Source: an uncultured Chitinophaga sp. (lineage in GTDB: Bacteria; Bacteroidota; Bacteroidia; Chitinophagales; Chitinophagaceae). From it: DNA of 64,000 bases. Under the pieces are notes generated by a model. The model worked only from the letters and a program-made list of their open reading frames with translations. It was not told where the DNA came from and made no database searches. Below, piece by piece: positions 41,289 through 51,105 of this stretch; the first letter of the stretch is position 1; the number at the start of each line of letters is the position of its first letter. Where the stretch lies: assembly GCF_946479755.1 (NCBI RefSeq), contig NZ_CAMLHC010000026.1, positions 1-64,000 of the forward strand, given 5' to 3'. Position numbers and translations under genes: made by a program.

Positions 41289-41689
41289 TTTATACCATTT
41301 GCAACAGAGTGAAGTCTGTCACATATCCATGAGCGGAATGTCACAGGCGACCCGTTCGATCTTCGCCAGCGGGAACCTGCGTGAAGCGGTGCCGTATGAT
41401 CTCCGTGACAGGTAGCAACGCCGTTTGTCATCCTTTCGGCTGTTCCCCGTGCTGCAATAGATGTTAAATGTCATTCCAAAGAAAAATAAACCCTCGACCA
41501 GATTTTGTACGGCTTTAGTTTGCCCTGTTCAATCTAGTCGTAAATAATAGGTTTGGCAACCTGAAATAACTGAGGCCCTCCTCAAATTTTCAGTTGAATA
41601 TTCTGTATCATAGTAAAAGCTGATTAACCTAAATAAAGTACGGGAAAGAAATCGGGGTTATACAAAAGGAAGTCGACTAAACGCTCAAC
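41289..41689. other. Intergenic region without a convincing gene
   Basis: About 400 bp between the secreted-protein gene and the tRNA terminator. The first part (about 41320-41475) is more GC-rich than its surroundings and holds a 51-codon minus-strand ORF of unusual Arg/Cys/Ser-rich composition, which I treat as chance or a decayed gene. The rest is A/T-rich. Confidence 0.5.
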
Positions 41690-41720
41690 TAAAAAACAAA
41701 ACCTCGCGACTAGCGCGAGG
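41690..41720 (-). terminator. Rho-independent terminator of the tRNA-Lys gene
   Basis: Stem CCTCGCG/CGCGAGG (41702-41708 and 41714-41720) with a five-base loop. On the minus strand it is followed by TTTTGTTTTTT. It lies 15 bp downstream of the tRNA gene. Confidence 0.85.
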
Positions 41721-41735
41721 TTTGTAATTTGTCTG

Positions 41736-41809
41736 TGATCCCGCTGGGACTCGAACCCAGGGCCCATACATTAAAAGTGTATTGCTCTACCAACTGAGCT
41801 ACGGAATCA
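41736..41809 (-). tRNA. tRNA-Lys (anticodon TTT)
   Basis: A 74-nt cloverleaf on the minus strand. The acceptor stem is TGATTCC with GGGATCA. The D-arm contains AGCTCAGTTGGTAGAGC, the anticodon stem is ATACA/TGTAT with loop CTTTTAA (anticodon TTT), and the T-arm contains GGTTCGAGTCC. CCA is not encoded. It borders the accessory region that contains the integrase relic; tRNA genes are common insertion sites, but I found no duplicated 3' end. Confidence 0.95.
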
Positions 41810-41881
41810 TTCCCTTTTTCTAAGGGACTGCAAAGATAGGAATATTTACCTTCCTTCCAAATTCTTTTCTAAAAAATTTTC

Positions 41882-44311
41882 CTATTTGCCTGTAAACACC
41901 ACTTTGTAGCGGATGAGCGGGTCATCTTTTTCCTGTTCGTCAAACACGTGCAGCAGGTAATATTTACCGGCTACCCAGTCATTCACGGCGTTGTCATAGA
42001 ATGGACTACCGGGGTTACCGCTTTGTCCGCCGGGATAGATGCCATACGCTTCTGTTTTATCTGACAGCTGTACGATCATACGCCACGAAGGGCCATGGGT
42101 CGCTTTGGTGGCGTTGACGATATGCCGTCCGCCGCCGGTGCTGAGGTTCATGGCGCTGAAAGCGGGGATGGCCCGGGAAAGGTGACGGATACTGGTACCG
42201 CGGGCTTTGCCCAGCTCCAGCCTGCCGGCTTTGTTCAGGTCCGCCATTCTGGGGATGATAGCCGCAAAAGCGCCTTGTACGAGGGCTGACAGCGTTTCTT
42301 TCTGTGGCGTGTTTATATTATCGACGAAGTGTACGGAGCTGTCGCGCAGCAGCATCAGCAGCGCGGTGGTGGGCTGCGGCATGGCCAGGACGGTAGAATC
42401 TTTTGGTTCCAGTTCATCGCGGAAGATGGTGTCTGTCAGCTGCTCCCAGAAGTTATTGAAGATGGTGGCGGCTTTACTGTCGGCAGAGGCGACGCAGTCC
42501 CACTGCGATAACAGCTGCCAGTAAGGACGTTGTGCGTCGGTGAGGGCGGCGGTATCGATATGCCTGCGGATCAGCGGCATGGCGGTGGAGGCGAACAGGT
42601 TTTTATTATCGTTCTGCAGCGTCATCATATCCTGTGGCGTGATGCCGTTCATCTCACCGAGGCGGTGGTTGATGCGTTCGCCGCGGAAGAGGTCATACTC
42701 TGCGCTGTAGAGCACATAAGGATAGGTGTTGTCGGTAGCCCGCTGGTTGGCGGAGCTGACAAAGCCGCGCTCCGGATTTTTGATATGCGGCAGCTCGGCA
42801 TGTGGAATATATCCCTGCCAGGCGTAAGTGCTGTCGCTGCCCGGCATGATCCATTTGCCCTGGTCCTTCCAGCGGAGCGGGTACTGGCCGTTGTGCCAGA
42901 TAGCGATATCGCCGGCTTTATCGGCGAATACGAAGTTCTGGGCCGGACAGGTGAACGTGCGCAGCGCATCGACGTATTCATCGTAATTACGGGCTTTATT
43001 GAGGCGGTAGAAAGTACGCAGCTCGTTGGACGAGTCCAGCGCTTTCCAGCGCATGGCGAGGAAAGACTGCCCGGCGATTTTCTCCGGGAAAGTGTTGTCA
43101 TAAGCAACGGGACCGAAAACGGTATAAGCCACGGTATCGTACACAGTAGCGCCGCCACGTACCTTGATCGCTTCTACCCGCAGTTCTGCCGGACGGTAGC
43201 TGCCGTTGAACAGGTATTCTTTTTTACCGTTGCGGAACTGCATCCGGTAATAGTCTTTCACGTCTTCTTCACCGTTGGTAACGCCCCAGGCAATATGATC
43301 GTTGAAGCCGATGATGACGCCCGGTGCCCCTGGCAGCGAAGCGCCGTATACGTTCATGCCCGGCGTATGGATCTGCACTTCATACCAGAGAGACGGCAGG
43401 CTGAGGCCCAGGTGCGGATCGCTGCAGAGGATCGGCGCGCCGGAACGCGTTTTGCTGCCGGCAACGGCCCAGTTGTTACTGCCATTGGCAGGGTCGGGCT
43501 TGTCCTGTTTGAACTTCATGTAAGCCGCATCAATAGCCAGCACGCTGTCCGGCGGCGCCACGGCTTTGGCCGAAGCAGCGGCAAAAGCCGTCCCTTTCGG
43601 AATAATGGGATCTAAAGTATCCTGGAAATCGGGATATAAAAGGTTGAAGTCCTCCATGGAAAACAACCGGCGGGCGTTGGTGTTCTCGAGGTCATTACAG
43701 AACCCGGCCAGGTCGGCGGACATATACTTGAGCAACAGGGCGGATTTGATCACGTCCCATTTCTCCGGCTTATAATCGAGGATCTTGTACTCTACCGGCA
43801 GCGAGGCAGGCGTCAGCTGGGCGATGAAGGCGTTCACGCCGTCAGCGTAGGAATGGATGGCCGTCCTGGTGGCCGGGTCCGTTTCCATCATGGCTACAGA
43901 CCGCTCCGCGCCATATATCATACCGTCGCGGCGCTTGGACCGGTCATACCCGACCAGCCCGGGCCCCAGTATCTCCGACAGCCGGCCGGCAGCAGCATAT
44001 GTCTGCAGCTCCATCTGCCAGAGACGGTCACGCGCGGTGACATAACCTTGTACATAAAAAGCATCAGCTTCATTCTCAGCGAAGATATGCGGCACGGCAC
44101 GATCATCGTACCATACCTCCACTTTTCCGGTCAAACCGGGTAATACCATATTTTCATGCGGCCGCTCGCCGATCACCTCGGCATTCTGCCAGAAACCGCT
44201 CTGGGGGCTTAACAACTTACCCATTGGGGGAACCTGACCTATCTTGGTGCTGAGCGCATAAGTGAGCGACAGGGTAATTGCTGCGGTGATAACTGCTGGG
44301 ATGATTCTCAT
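41882..44311 (-). CDS. Penicillin acylase family protein (Ntn hydrolase)
   Basis: An 809-residue N-terminal-nucleophile amidohydrolase made as a precursor. It has an N-terminal hydrophobic segment (signal or anchor), then an alpha-chain region (VEVWYDDRAVPHIFAENEAD, YVTARDRLWQMEL). The autocleavage site GSNNWAVAG follows near residue 278, where Ser becomes the N-terminal nucleophile of the beta chain. The family includes penicillin G acylases, N-acyl-homoserine lactone acylases and lipopeptide deacylases. The substrate cannot be read. It is a single gene, 57 bp from the end of the bioF-like gene. Confidence 0.93.
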   Translation of the reverse strand: MRIIPAVITAAITLSLTYALSTKIGQVPPMGKLLSPQSGFWQNAEVIGERPHENMVLPGLTGKVEVWYDDRAVPHIFAENEADAFYVQGYVTARDRLWQMELQTYAAAGRLSEILGPGLVGYDRSKRRDGMIYGAERSVAMMETDPATRTAIHSYADGVNAFIAQLTPASLPVEYKILDYKPEKWDVIKSALLLKYMSADLAGFCNDLENTNARRLFSMEDFNLLYPDFQDTLDPIIPKGTAFAAASAKAVAPPDSVLAIDAAYMKFKQDKPDPANGSNNWAVAGSKTRSGAPILCSDPHLGLSLPSLWYEVQIHTPGMNVYGASLPGAPGVIIGFNDHIAWGVTNGEEDVKDYYRMQFRNGKKEYLFNGSYRPAELRVEAIKVRGGATVYDTVAYTVFGPVAYDNTFPEKIAGQSFLAMRWKALDSSNELRTFYRLNKARNYDEYVDALRTFTCPAQNFVFADKAGDIAIWHNGQYPLRWKDQGKWIMPGSDSTYAWQGYIPHAELPHIKNPERGFVSSANQRATDNTYPYVLYSAEYDLFRGERINHRLGEMNGITPQDMMTLQNDNKNLFASTAMPLIRRHIDTAALTDAQRPYWQLLSQWDCVASADSKAATIFNNFWEQLTDTIFRDELEPKDSTVLAMPQPTTALLMLLRDSSVHFVDNINTPQKETLSALVQGAFAAIIPRMADLNKAGRLELGKARGTSIRHLSRAIPAFSAMNLSTGGGRHIVNATKATHGPSWRMIVQLSDKTEAYGIYPGGQSGNPGSPFYDNAVNDWVAGKYYLLHVFDEQEKDDPLIRYKVVFTGK

Positions 44312-44368
44312 AATAAATAGTAGCTCGGATGTATATATGTAAAATACATCATTTTTGCATCAAACGAG

Positions 44369-45484
44369 CTAATGCAGCAAGACTTTTATCAACAGGTCTG
44401 TTTCGTCGGCAGTGTTGAAACTGTGCAGCACAATCCGCAGCCGCTCCTCCCCTTTCGCCACCGTAGGATGCAGGATGGCCCGCACGTCCAGGCCGGCAGA
44501 CTGTAACATTGCTGCAATGGTGCGGGTGTTCTCATTGCCCTTCGTCAGCACAGCCTGTACCGGTGTTTCGCCGGGCAATAACGCCAACGACTGTACGCCG
44601 TCACGAAACTGCCGGATCAAAGCCGACAAGTGCGCCCGCGCCTCGTCCATATAAGGAAAAAGACTGTAGCTCGCCTGGATAGCGGCAATGGCCGACGATG
44701 GCAGCGCGGTGGTATAGATAAGCGATCTCGAGAAGTTGATCAGGTAGTCCCGCAGCGTAGCAGAACCCAGCACCACCGCACCATGACAGCCCACTGCTTT
44801 CCCGAAAGTATGTACCCGGGCAAAACACGCGTCTTCCAGTCCCAGCGCCTGCACCAGCCCCGCTCCTCCCGGTCCCGCCACCCCCGTGGCATGCGCCTCG
44901 TCCACGATCAGGTATGCCCCATATTCATTACACAACGAAACAATAGCCTGCAACGGCGCCATATCACCATCCATGGAATACACCGACTCCACCGCCACAA
45001 AACAGTTGCCGCCGGCATTATTGATTTTTTTACGGAGGTCCTCCATGTCATTATGCCGGAAAGAAAAAGTCTGCGCATGAGACAACCGCATACCATCACG
45101 GATAGAAGCATGTATCAGCTGGTCATACACCACCGTATCCCCTTTCTGCGGCACACACGAAAACAGGCCCAGATTGGCATCGTAACCGGAATTATAGATC
45201 AGCGCGGCATCCGCCCGGTGAAAAGCAGCTAAATCGGCCTCCACGTCATTAATCCATTGATAGTTGCCCGCCAGCAACCGTGAACCGGTACTGCCATGCG
45301 ACACCGGCCGCTCCTGCTGCAGCTCCCGCACCTTCTCCTGTAAGGCCGAACCACGCGCCAGTCCCAGGTAATCATTGGAACAGAAATCAACAAGGGTACC
45401 CGGTAAGCGCAACTCCCGGAAAGAATGCTGCTCGCGCCGTTGCAGCAATGGCTGCAGTAAAAAAGACTCTGGACTCCTGTGCAT
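44369..45484 (-). CDS. bioF: 8-amino-7-oxononanoate synthase-like enzyme
   Basis: A 371-residue PLP enzyme of the alpha-oxoamine synthase family. Visible motifs are HGSTGSRLLAGN, DEAHATGV and HTFGKAVG with the PLP lysine at residue 229. BioF condenses an acyl thioester with alanine in biotin synthesis. The length is normal for BioF (slightly shorter than most Kbl or serine palmitoyltransferases). No other biotin genes are nearby, so a different oxoamine synthase activity cannot be excluded. The gene is divergent from miaE, with a 77-bp shared promoter region. Confidence 0.85.
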   Translation of the reverse strand: MHRSPESFLLQPLLQRREQHSFRELRLPGTLVDFCSNDYLGLARGSALQEKVRELQQERPVSHGSTGSRLLAGNYQWINDVEADLAAFHRADAALIYNSGYDANLGLFSCVPQKGDTVVYDQLIHASIRDGMRLSHAQTFSFRHNDMEDLRKKINNAGGNCFVAVESVYSMDGDMAPLQAIVSLCNEYGAYLIVDEAHATGVAGPGGAGLVQALGLEDACFARVHTFGKAVGCHGAVVLGSATLRDYLINFSRSLIYTTALPSSAIAAIQASYSLFPYMDEARAHLSALIRQFRDGVQSLALLPGETPVQAVLTKGNENTRTIAAMLQSAGLDVRAILHPTVAKGEERLRIVLHSFNTADETDLLIKVLLH

Positions 45485-45561
45485 ATATGGGCTTTTAGCA
45501 AATTAACAGATTCAATACTATCTTCGCACAACAAAAATAATCAATACCAGAAAGCGAAAAC

Positions 45562-46158
45562 ATGAGCAAAGTATCCATACTCGGATTAAAATTACCTACC
45601 GACCCCCGCTGGGTAAACCTGGCAGCGATCTCGCTGCAGGATATCCTCACGGACCATGCCTACTGTGAACAAAAAGCTGCCTCCTCCGCCATCTCCCTCA
45701 TCCAGCGCAATCCGGAAAGGGAAAGACTGGTGCAGGAACTGGCGCCCATCGTCACGGAAGAATGGGGACACTTCCGGCAGGTACTGGCCGAGATGAAGAA
45801 AAGAGGTCTCCCCCTGGGAAAACAACGGAAAGACGATTATGTCAACGCCCTCATGGACAACCGCGTTAAAGGCGGCCATGCCGACGACGCCTTCCTCGAC
45901 GCCCTCCTCATCTTCGCCCTCATCGAAGCCCGCAGCTGCGAACGCTTCCGCCTCCTCAGCGAAGGACTGGAAGACGAATACCTGCGCGAATTCTACCGCC
46001 GCTTCATGATCTCCGAAGCCGGCCACTACCGCCTGTTTATCGATCTGGCCAACGAATATTTCCCGGAAGAAAAAGTGCGCAAAAGATGGGAAGAGTGGCT
46101 GAAAATGGAAGCCGAAATCCTGAAAAACATTGAAGTGCGGGGTGACCGCATGCATTGA
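45562..46158 (+). CDS. miaE: tRNA-(ms2io6A)-hydroxylase MiaE
   Basis: A 198-residue diiron hydroxylase that modifies the isopentenyl group of A37 in tRNAs. Ligand motifs in order are YCEQKAA, EEWGHFRQV, EARSCERF and SEAGHYRLF, the expected E...ExxH...E...ExxH pattern. Length and N-terminus (KLPTDPRWV) match the family. It is monocistronic and followed by an intergenic inverted repeat. Confidence 0.93.
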   Translation: MSKVSILGLKLPTDPRWVNLAAISLQDILTDHAYCEQKAASSAISLIQRNPERERLVQELAPIVTEEWGHFRQVLAEMKKRGLPLGKQRKDDYVNALMDNRVKGGHADDAFLDALLIFALIEARSCERFRLLSEGLEDEYLREFYRRFMISEAGHYRLFIDLANEYFPEEKVRKRWEEWLKMEAEILKNIEVRGDRMH

Positions 46159-46164
46159 TATTTT

Positions 46165-46260
46165 GGGATTTTTTGATTTCCGGATTTTGAGATTGCAGGG
46201 AGGGCTGGCGATGTGAGCTATTATCCGCTAAATCTCAAAATCCGAAAATCGAAAAATCGA
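46165..46260. repeat. Intergenic long inverted repeat (copy 1)
   Basis: Arms at 46165-46194 and 46231-46260 are nearly complementary and contain ATTTTTTGATTT, CGGATTTTGAGATT and matching bases. They flank about 36 bases. A similar element with the same sequence theme sits at 57928-58030. Both lie between genes. It could serve as a bidirectional terminator for miaE and the patatin gene, or be a dispersed repeat. Confidence 0.7.
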
Positions 46261-46264
46261 ACAT

Positions 46265-48529
46265 CTAAAAGTTGAATCCTAAATTCACATAGAACTTCAG
46301 CTGGCCGGACTGGTCACTGTACATCATCGTAGCTTCTATAGGCCCCAACCGGCTGCTGTAACCGCCTCCCAGCCCATATCCTGTCAATCCGCTGTATTTG
46401 TTCTCAGCACCCAGCTGGCTACCGTTGTACAAAGCTGCCCCTACCCGCGGTATCGCATAAATATTACGTACCACTTCCCACTGCCACGCCGCCTGCACCG
46501 CCGCCACTTTCGAGGAAATCACCTCTCCCTCGAACACCCCCACAAACGGCACCTGGTTGCGGATCATCTTGTTCATGCCACCCATGACATAACCACTTAC
46601 CACTGACTCATTGTAATTAAAATTCCAACCCAGGTTACCATCAAACTCCAAGGCCGATTTCACCCCCAGCGGCACATAGTATTTGGCATTAACGACCAGC
46701 CGCTGATAGTTATTAAACCGGATGCCCGCACTGTCAAGGTTCAGCGGCACCCCTCCACTATTCACCGTAATACCGGAATGCTGGTTGTAGATATATCCCC
46801 CCTCTATATTCAGCAACACCCCGCTGGTAGGATACATCTTCCGGTTGAGCGAATTCACGCCCAGAAAGGCATAGGTGTTCAGCTGATTGGTGCTGCCCCT
46901 CACTTCCACAAACGGGGAAAACTGCGGTTTGTATTTGATATACTCCCACCGGGTACCGGCACCAAATGCCACATTACCACCAGGAGAATACTGCAGGTTG
47001 ATGTCTACGTTCGCATATTTATTACGGTACGGCTGCATCTTCGTCAGGTCCTCATCATAGAACGTCAGACCCGTATTTTCATAATACGCCCCCAGGCCAA
47101 AACCGAAATTACGACTGCGTCCCAGGTATTTGAAGTACTGCGCCTCCAGCCGCGGGTTCTCGCTGATAGCCACACTCACAAACGAACGCGAGTTGGGCAC
47201 GATGAAGTTCCGCTGCGTCAGGTTGAGAATGGCGCTGGCGCCGGTCAGCGTGTTATAGTTGAGCGCAAACTTCACATAGGTCAACGGGTTCTCTTCCGCC
47301 GCGATCTCCATCCGGTATTTACCATACCCTTCGGGATGCAGGTTATAGGTGATTAGCTTATAGAAGCGGGTCCCATACACCCGCTGGATGCCTTCGCGCA
47401 GCTGTGCATTGGTATAACAGCCGCCGGGCTTCAGGTGCAACCGCTGCAGGAAAAACTTCTCATCGGAATGTATCAGCCCGGACACATGCACGCTGCTCAG
47501 TTCCACATCGGCAGCGAAAGGCATGCGGCCCACACTCTCCAGGTGGGCGTTCAGCGAGTCCGCCAGATGTTTAAACACGGGGTACATGGCCCTCCCTTTC
47601 CGCTTTCCGATCTCGATGATAGAGTCCACACTGCCAAAAGCAGCAGCAGAATAACTCTCCAGCTCTTCATTGATCGGGATATAGATATCGCACTGTTTGC
47701 GGGCTTTCTCAAAATCGGCGGCATCTTTATAAAATCCCAGCTGATACAGGATATCAAAAGGGGTGACCAGCTGATCGGCCTTGCGCAGGCCACCGCTCAC
47801 ATTGGAGCCGATCACGATATCGGCGCCCATTTCTTTGGCGGTGATGACGGGAAAATTACGGACCACACCGCCATCCACCAGTTTGCGGTCCCCTATTTTC
47901 ACTGCGGTGAAGATAGAAGGGATGGCCATACTGGCACGCATACTCGTCACGATCTCGCCCGAATCCAGCGTCACGATCTGGCCTGTGGCCACGTCAGTGG
48001 CGATGCACTTGAAGGGAATATCGAAAGTGGTGAAATTCTTTTTGTCCTTCACCGGCCAGCTGAGTTTGGCCAGCTCCAGCCACAGCGCCTCCCCGGAGAT
48101 AACACCGGAGGCCAGCTTCGGCCTGCCGTATTCAAACGGTATCTCGATAATATATTTGTTGTACTCCGCCTTCTCTTCGTAAGAAATATCGGTCAGCACC
48201 GGCTGATTGGTGAAAAGACTGTTCCAGTCCAGCCGGCGGGCCACCGCTTCAATGGAATCACCGGAGTACCCCATGGCGTATAGCGCTCCCACAATACTAC
48301 CCATACTCGTTCCCGTGAGATAATCGATTTTGAGCCCCGCGCTGTCAATGGCTTCGAGGATACCAATATGCGCGAGCCCGCGGGCGCCACCACCGCTGAG
48401 GGTAAGCCCGATCTTAGGCCTGTCAGGGGCAGGCTGCTGCGCCTGTACGCCCATACAGAAAAATAACTGACTGAATAACGATACGAAAATTAGTCTGCCG
48501 AAATGTAGTAACTGTCCCTGGTTCATCAT
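46265..48529 (-). CDS. Patatin-like phospholipase fused to an outer-membrane barrel
   Basis: A 754-residue outer-membrane protein. A signal peptide (ending VQAQ) precedes a patatin domain with oxyanion GGGARG, nucleophile GTSMG near residue 75 and catalytic Asp in LVDGGVVRNFP near 218. A POTRA-like segment (about 350-415) and a C-terminal BamA-type beta-barrel follow, ending in Phe (YVNLGFNF), the expected barrel signal. The architecture matches PlpD-type proteins, which anchor or secrete a lipase at the cell surface. The gene is divergent from the transporter gene at 48667. Confidence 0.93.
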   Translation of the reverse strand: MMNQGQLLHFGRLIFVSLFSQLFFCMGVQAQQPAPDRPKIGLTLSGGGARGLAHIGILEAIDSAGLKIDYLTGTSMGSIVGALYAMGYSGDSIEAVARRLDWNSLFTNQPVLTDISYEEKAEYNKYIIEIPFEYGRPKLASGVISGEALWLELAKLSWPVKDKKNFTTFDIPFKCIATDVATGQIVTLDSGEIVTSMRASMAIPSIFTAVKIGDRKLVDGGVVRNFPVITAKEMGADIVIGSNVSGGLRKADQLVTPFDILYQLGFYKDAADFEKARKQCDIYIPINEELESYSAAAFGSVDSIIEIGKRKGRAMYPVFKHLADSLNAHLESVGRMPFAADVELSSVHVSGLIHSDEKFFLQRLHLKPGGCYTNAQLREGIQRVYGTRFYKLITYNLHPEGYGKYRMEIAAEENPLTYVKFALNYNTLTGASAILNLTQRNFIVPNSRSFVSVAISENPRLEAQYFKYLGRSRNFGFGLGAYYENTGLTFYDEDLTKMQPYRNKYANVDINLQYSPGGNVAFGAGTRWEYIKYKPQFSPFVEVRGSTNQLNTYAFLGVNSLNRKMYPTSGVLLNIEGGYIYNQHSGITVNSGGVPLNLDSAGIRFNNYQRLVVNAKYYVPLGVKSALEFDGNLGWNFNYNESVVSGYVMGGMNKMIRNQVPFVGVFEGEVISSKVAAVQAAWQWEVVRNIYAIPRVGAALYNGSQLGAENKYSGLTGYGLGGGYSSRLGPIEATMMYSDQSGQLKFYVNLGFNF

Positions 48530-48666
48530 AGTTTATTGCAGCTGTTATTAAAGATAAGGCTTTATTCCATTCAAGATTCCTGTCTCCAAACTTGCACCCA
48601 TAATATTTATTTACTATCTTTTTTGCTTCAACGCACAACCAAAACCCATCGCTTAAAAACTAGCTA

Positions 48667-50124
48667 ATGCAACAAACCGGGACTAAAACCATCTGGCAGG
48701 TGATCATGGCCTCTTCTGCCGGTACGCTGATAGAATGGTATGACTTCTACATCTTCGGCAGCCTGTCGGCCATCATTTCCGAGAAATTCTTTCCGCCCAG
48801 CAATCCGGAACTGGCGTATATCGCCACCCTCGCCACTTTTGCTGTCGGCTTCATCGTAAGGCCTTTTGGCGCCATCGTTTTCGGACGGCTGGGCGACCTG
48901 GTAGGCCGTAAATACACTTTTCTCCTTACCCTGCTGATCATGGGCGGCTCTACTTTCGCCATCGGCCTCATACCCAGCTACCATACCATCGGGGTACTGG
49001 CGCCTATGCTGGTGTTGATCCTACGCCTGTTACAGGGGCTGGCCCTCGGCGGCGAATACGGCGGCGCAGCCACCTATGTAGCGGAACACTCGCCCAACAA
49101 CCGCCGCGGCTACTATACCAGCTTTATTCAAACCACCGCTACCCTCGGCCTGTTCGTGTCCCTGGCCGTGATCCTGATCACCCGCTCCGTGATGACACCC
49201 GCCGATTTCAACAACTACGGCTGGCGTATCCCCTTCCTGCTCTCGGTATTGCTGGTGATCATGTCTTACTATATCCGCATCCGCCTGCAGGAATCCCCGC
49301 TGTTCATCCAGATGAAAAAAGAGGGTAAAACATCGGCTAACCCCATCAAAGAAAGCTTTGGCAACAAAGAAAACCTGAAACTGGTGCTGATAGCCCTCTT
49401 CGGCGCAGCCATGGGCCAGGGCGTGGTGTGGTATACCGGGCAGTTTTATGCCCTGTCTTTCCTGCAGAAAACGATGAACATCGAATTTGTGCAGTCTAAT
49501 ATCATCATTGCACTGGCACTGCTGCTGGGCACACCGCTGTTTATTTACTTCGGATCGCTGTCTGACCGCATCGGCCGCAAGAAAATCATGCTGGCAGGCA
49601 TGCTGATCGCCGCCCTGGCTTATTATCCCATCTATAAAGCCATGGACACCATCGGCGACGTGAAACAGAAAACGGAACTGACGGAACTGTATAAGATCGA
49701 AAGCAACCAGTCGAAAAATGATGCCGGCCAGTTTACGCAGCAGACCACCAAAGTACATACCTATAGCGACGGCAGCATACTGCGCGTCAGCGAAGGCAAA
49801 TCAGAACTTACGGTAGACAATACCCGGATGATCATGCTGGTGCTCCTCATTTTTGTGCAGGTGGTGTTCGTGACCATGGTATATGCGCCCATCGCGGCTT
49901 TCCTCGTGGAGATGTTCCCCACCAGGATACGGTATACCTCCATGTCGTTACCCTACCATATCGGCAACGGCGTTTTCGGCGGGTTATTACCCACGATCTC
50001 CACCATCCTCGTTACCAAAACAGGGAACCACCTGGCAGGACTGATTTATCCTATAGCCGTGGCCGTTATCTGCTTCCTGATAGGGCTGGTGTACATTAAA
50101 GACAATAAAGGTTCGGAATTATAG
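48667..50124 (+). CDS. MFS transporter, metabolite:H+ symporter (MHS) type
   Basis: A 485-residue, 12-helix inner-membrane transporter. The N-terminal LIEWYDFYIFG and the loop GRLGDLVGRKYTFLL are typical of the MHS subfamily (ProP, ShiA, KgtP). A second SLSDRIGRKKIMLAG lies in the other half. An unusual hydrophilic loop of about 75 residues (around 330-405, VKQKTELTELYKIESNQSKND) interrupts the second half. The substrate is not predictable. The 3' end overlaps the convergent GSCFA gene by 6 bp. Confidence 0.92.
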   Translation: MQQTGTKTIWQVIMASSAGTLIEWYDFYIFGSLSAIISEKFFPPSNPELAYIATLATFAVGFIVRPFGAIVFGRLGDLVGRKYTFLLTLLIMGGSTFAIGLIPSYHTIGVLAPMLVLILRLLQGLALGGEYGGAATYVAEHSPNNRRGYYTSFIQTTATLGLFVSLAVILITRSVMTPADFNNYGWRIPFLLSVLLVIMSYYIRIRLQESPLFIQMKKEGKTSANPIKESFGNKENLKLVLIALFGAAMGQGVVWYTGQFYALSFLQKTMNIEFVQSNIIIALALLLGTPLFIYFGSLSDRIGRKKIMLAGMLIAALAYYPIYKAMDTIGDVKQKTELTELYKIESNQSKNDAGQFTQQTTKVHTYSDGSILRVSEGKSELTVDNTRMIMLVLLIFVQVVFVTMVYAPIAAFLVEMFPTRIRYTSMSLPYHIGNGVFGGLLPTISTILVTKTGNHLAGLIYPIAVAVICFLIGLVYIKDNKGSEL

Positions 50125-51102
50125 CGGCTGCTCTTCAAAATGAGAAAGAAGATCATCCCATACCAGTTGCGGGTGCGCCTGCATCAGCTGTTTCACTTTC
50201 GCGGCGTAGGTGCGACGGAACTGCTGGTGCTGGCCGCTCTCCGGGTTAAACGGCCGGTGCTGCGCCGCCCTGTTGATATCGGCAATGGTATGCAATAGCG
50301 GCTGGCTGCCGCTGTGGATGGCGGCTTTCACTACATGGTCCCACACATAATTGACAGCCGTTTCGTTAGGATGCACCATGTCTTCCTTATAAAAACGGTA
50401 ATCGCGCAGGTCATCTATCACCAGTTCATAAGCGGGAAAATACCAGAGGCGGGAAAATTTGTTGACCATATGATGCACCGCCTGCAGCAGCACTGCTTTG
50501 CTGAGGTTATTTTCCACCACGCCGTCACGCACATACCGCACCGGGCTGACGGTAAAAAGGATATTCACTTTCCGGTTACGGAAAAACAGCCGGTGCATCA
50601 TGTTGTCCAGCGCAGTCACTATCTCTTCTACGGTCAGCAGTCTTTTGTAAAAGCCGGCTGCCGGCACTTTATGACAGTTGCCTACCAGGTGACTTCCTTC
50701 CTTGAGAAAATAAGCATGGGCAGAGCCCAGCGTCAGCACGAGCCAGTCGGCCTGCTCCAGCGTCTGTATGGCTGCCTGCTGCGAAGCGTTGATCTGTTCC
50801 AGCACCGCTTCCGGCGAAGTACCGGAGAAACGGCTGTGGTGGTCCCAGCTGTGCCACGTATCCTGGTGCTGGAAGAGGTCTTCCCGGGTATACATTTTCC
50901 CGTCCAGGTAGGTGGTCAGCGCCCGGGTGAGGCTCAGCGGATTAAAGAGGATACCGTGAGGATTGAGTAAGGTATTAAAACGATGCTCCTGCAGTTTAGC
51001 CCCTATTTCTTCTGCGAAACAGGAGCCCATGAGCATGACCTTATCGGTATATTGAATACCCGGTTCGATAGTATCTACCGGGAAACTCAGGTGAAATTGC
51101 AT
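50119..51102 (-). CDS. GSCFA-domain protein
   Basis: A 327-residue protein of the GSCFA family. The name-giving motif is MGSCFAEEIG near residues 25-34, followed by NPHGILFNPLSL. Later WLVLTLGSAHAYF and DDMVHPNETAVNYVWD resemble SGNH-hydrolase blocks. The biochemical role of the family is not established to my knowledge. It starts 3 bp after the HMG-CoA lyase-like gene and is probably co-transcribed with it. Confidence 0.9.
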   Translation of the reverse strand: MQFHLSFPVDTIEPGIQYTDKVMLMGSCFAEEIGAKLQEHRFNTLLNPHGILFNPLSLTRALTTYLDGKMYTREDLFQHQDTWHSWDHHSRFSGTSPEAVLEQINASQQAAIQTLEQADWLVLTLGSAHAYFLKEGSHLVGNCHKVPAAGFYKRLLTVEEIVTALDNMMHRLFFRNRKVNILFTVSPVRYVRDGVVENNLSKAVLLQAVHHMVNKFSRLWYFPAYELVIDDLRDYRFYKEDMVHPNETAVNYVWDHVVKAAIHSGSQPLLHTIADINRAAQHRPFNPESGQHQQFRRTYAAKVKQLMQAHPQLVWDDLLSHFEEQPL

Positions 51103-51105
51103 GTA

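Noticed and set aside
41319..41474. 51-codon minus-strand ORF, Arg/Cys/Ser-rich
   Set aside because: It has no recognisable motif, no neighbour context and odd composition. More likely chance or decayed sequence.
36514..41809. Attachment-site duplication of the tRNA-Lys 3' end
   Set aside because: I looked for a second copy of the T-arm/acceptor sequence near the integrase relic and found none.
47435..48283. 282-codon plus-strand ORF opposite the patatin-barrel gene
   Set aside because: Antisense shadow; the minus-strand frame carries clear patatin and barrel motifs.
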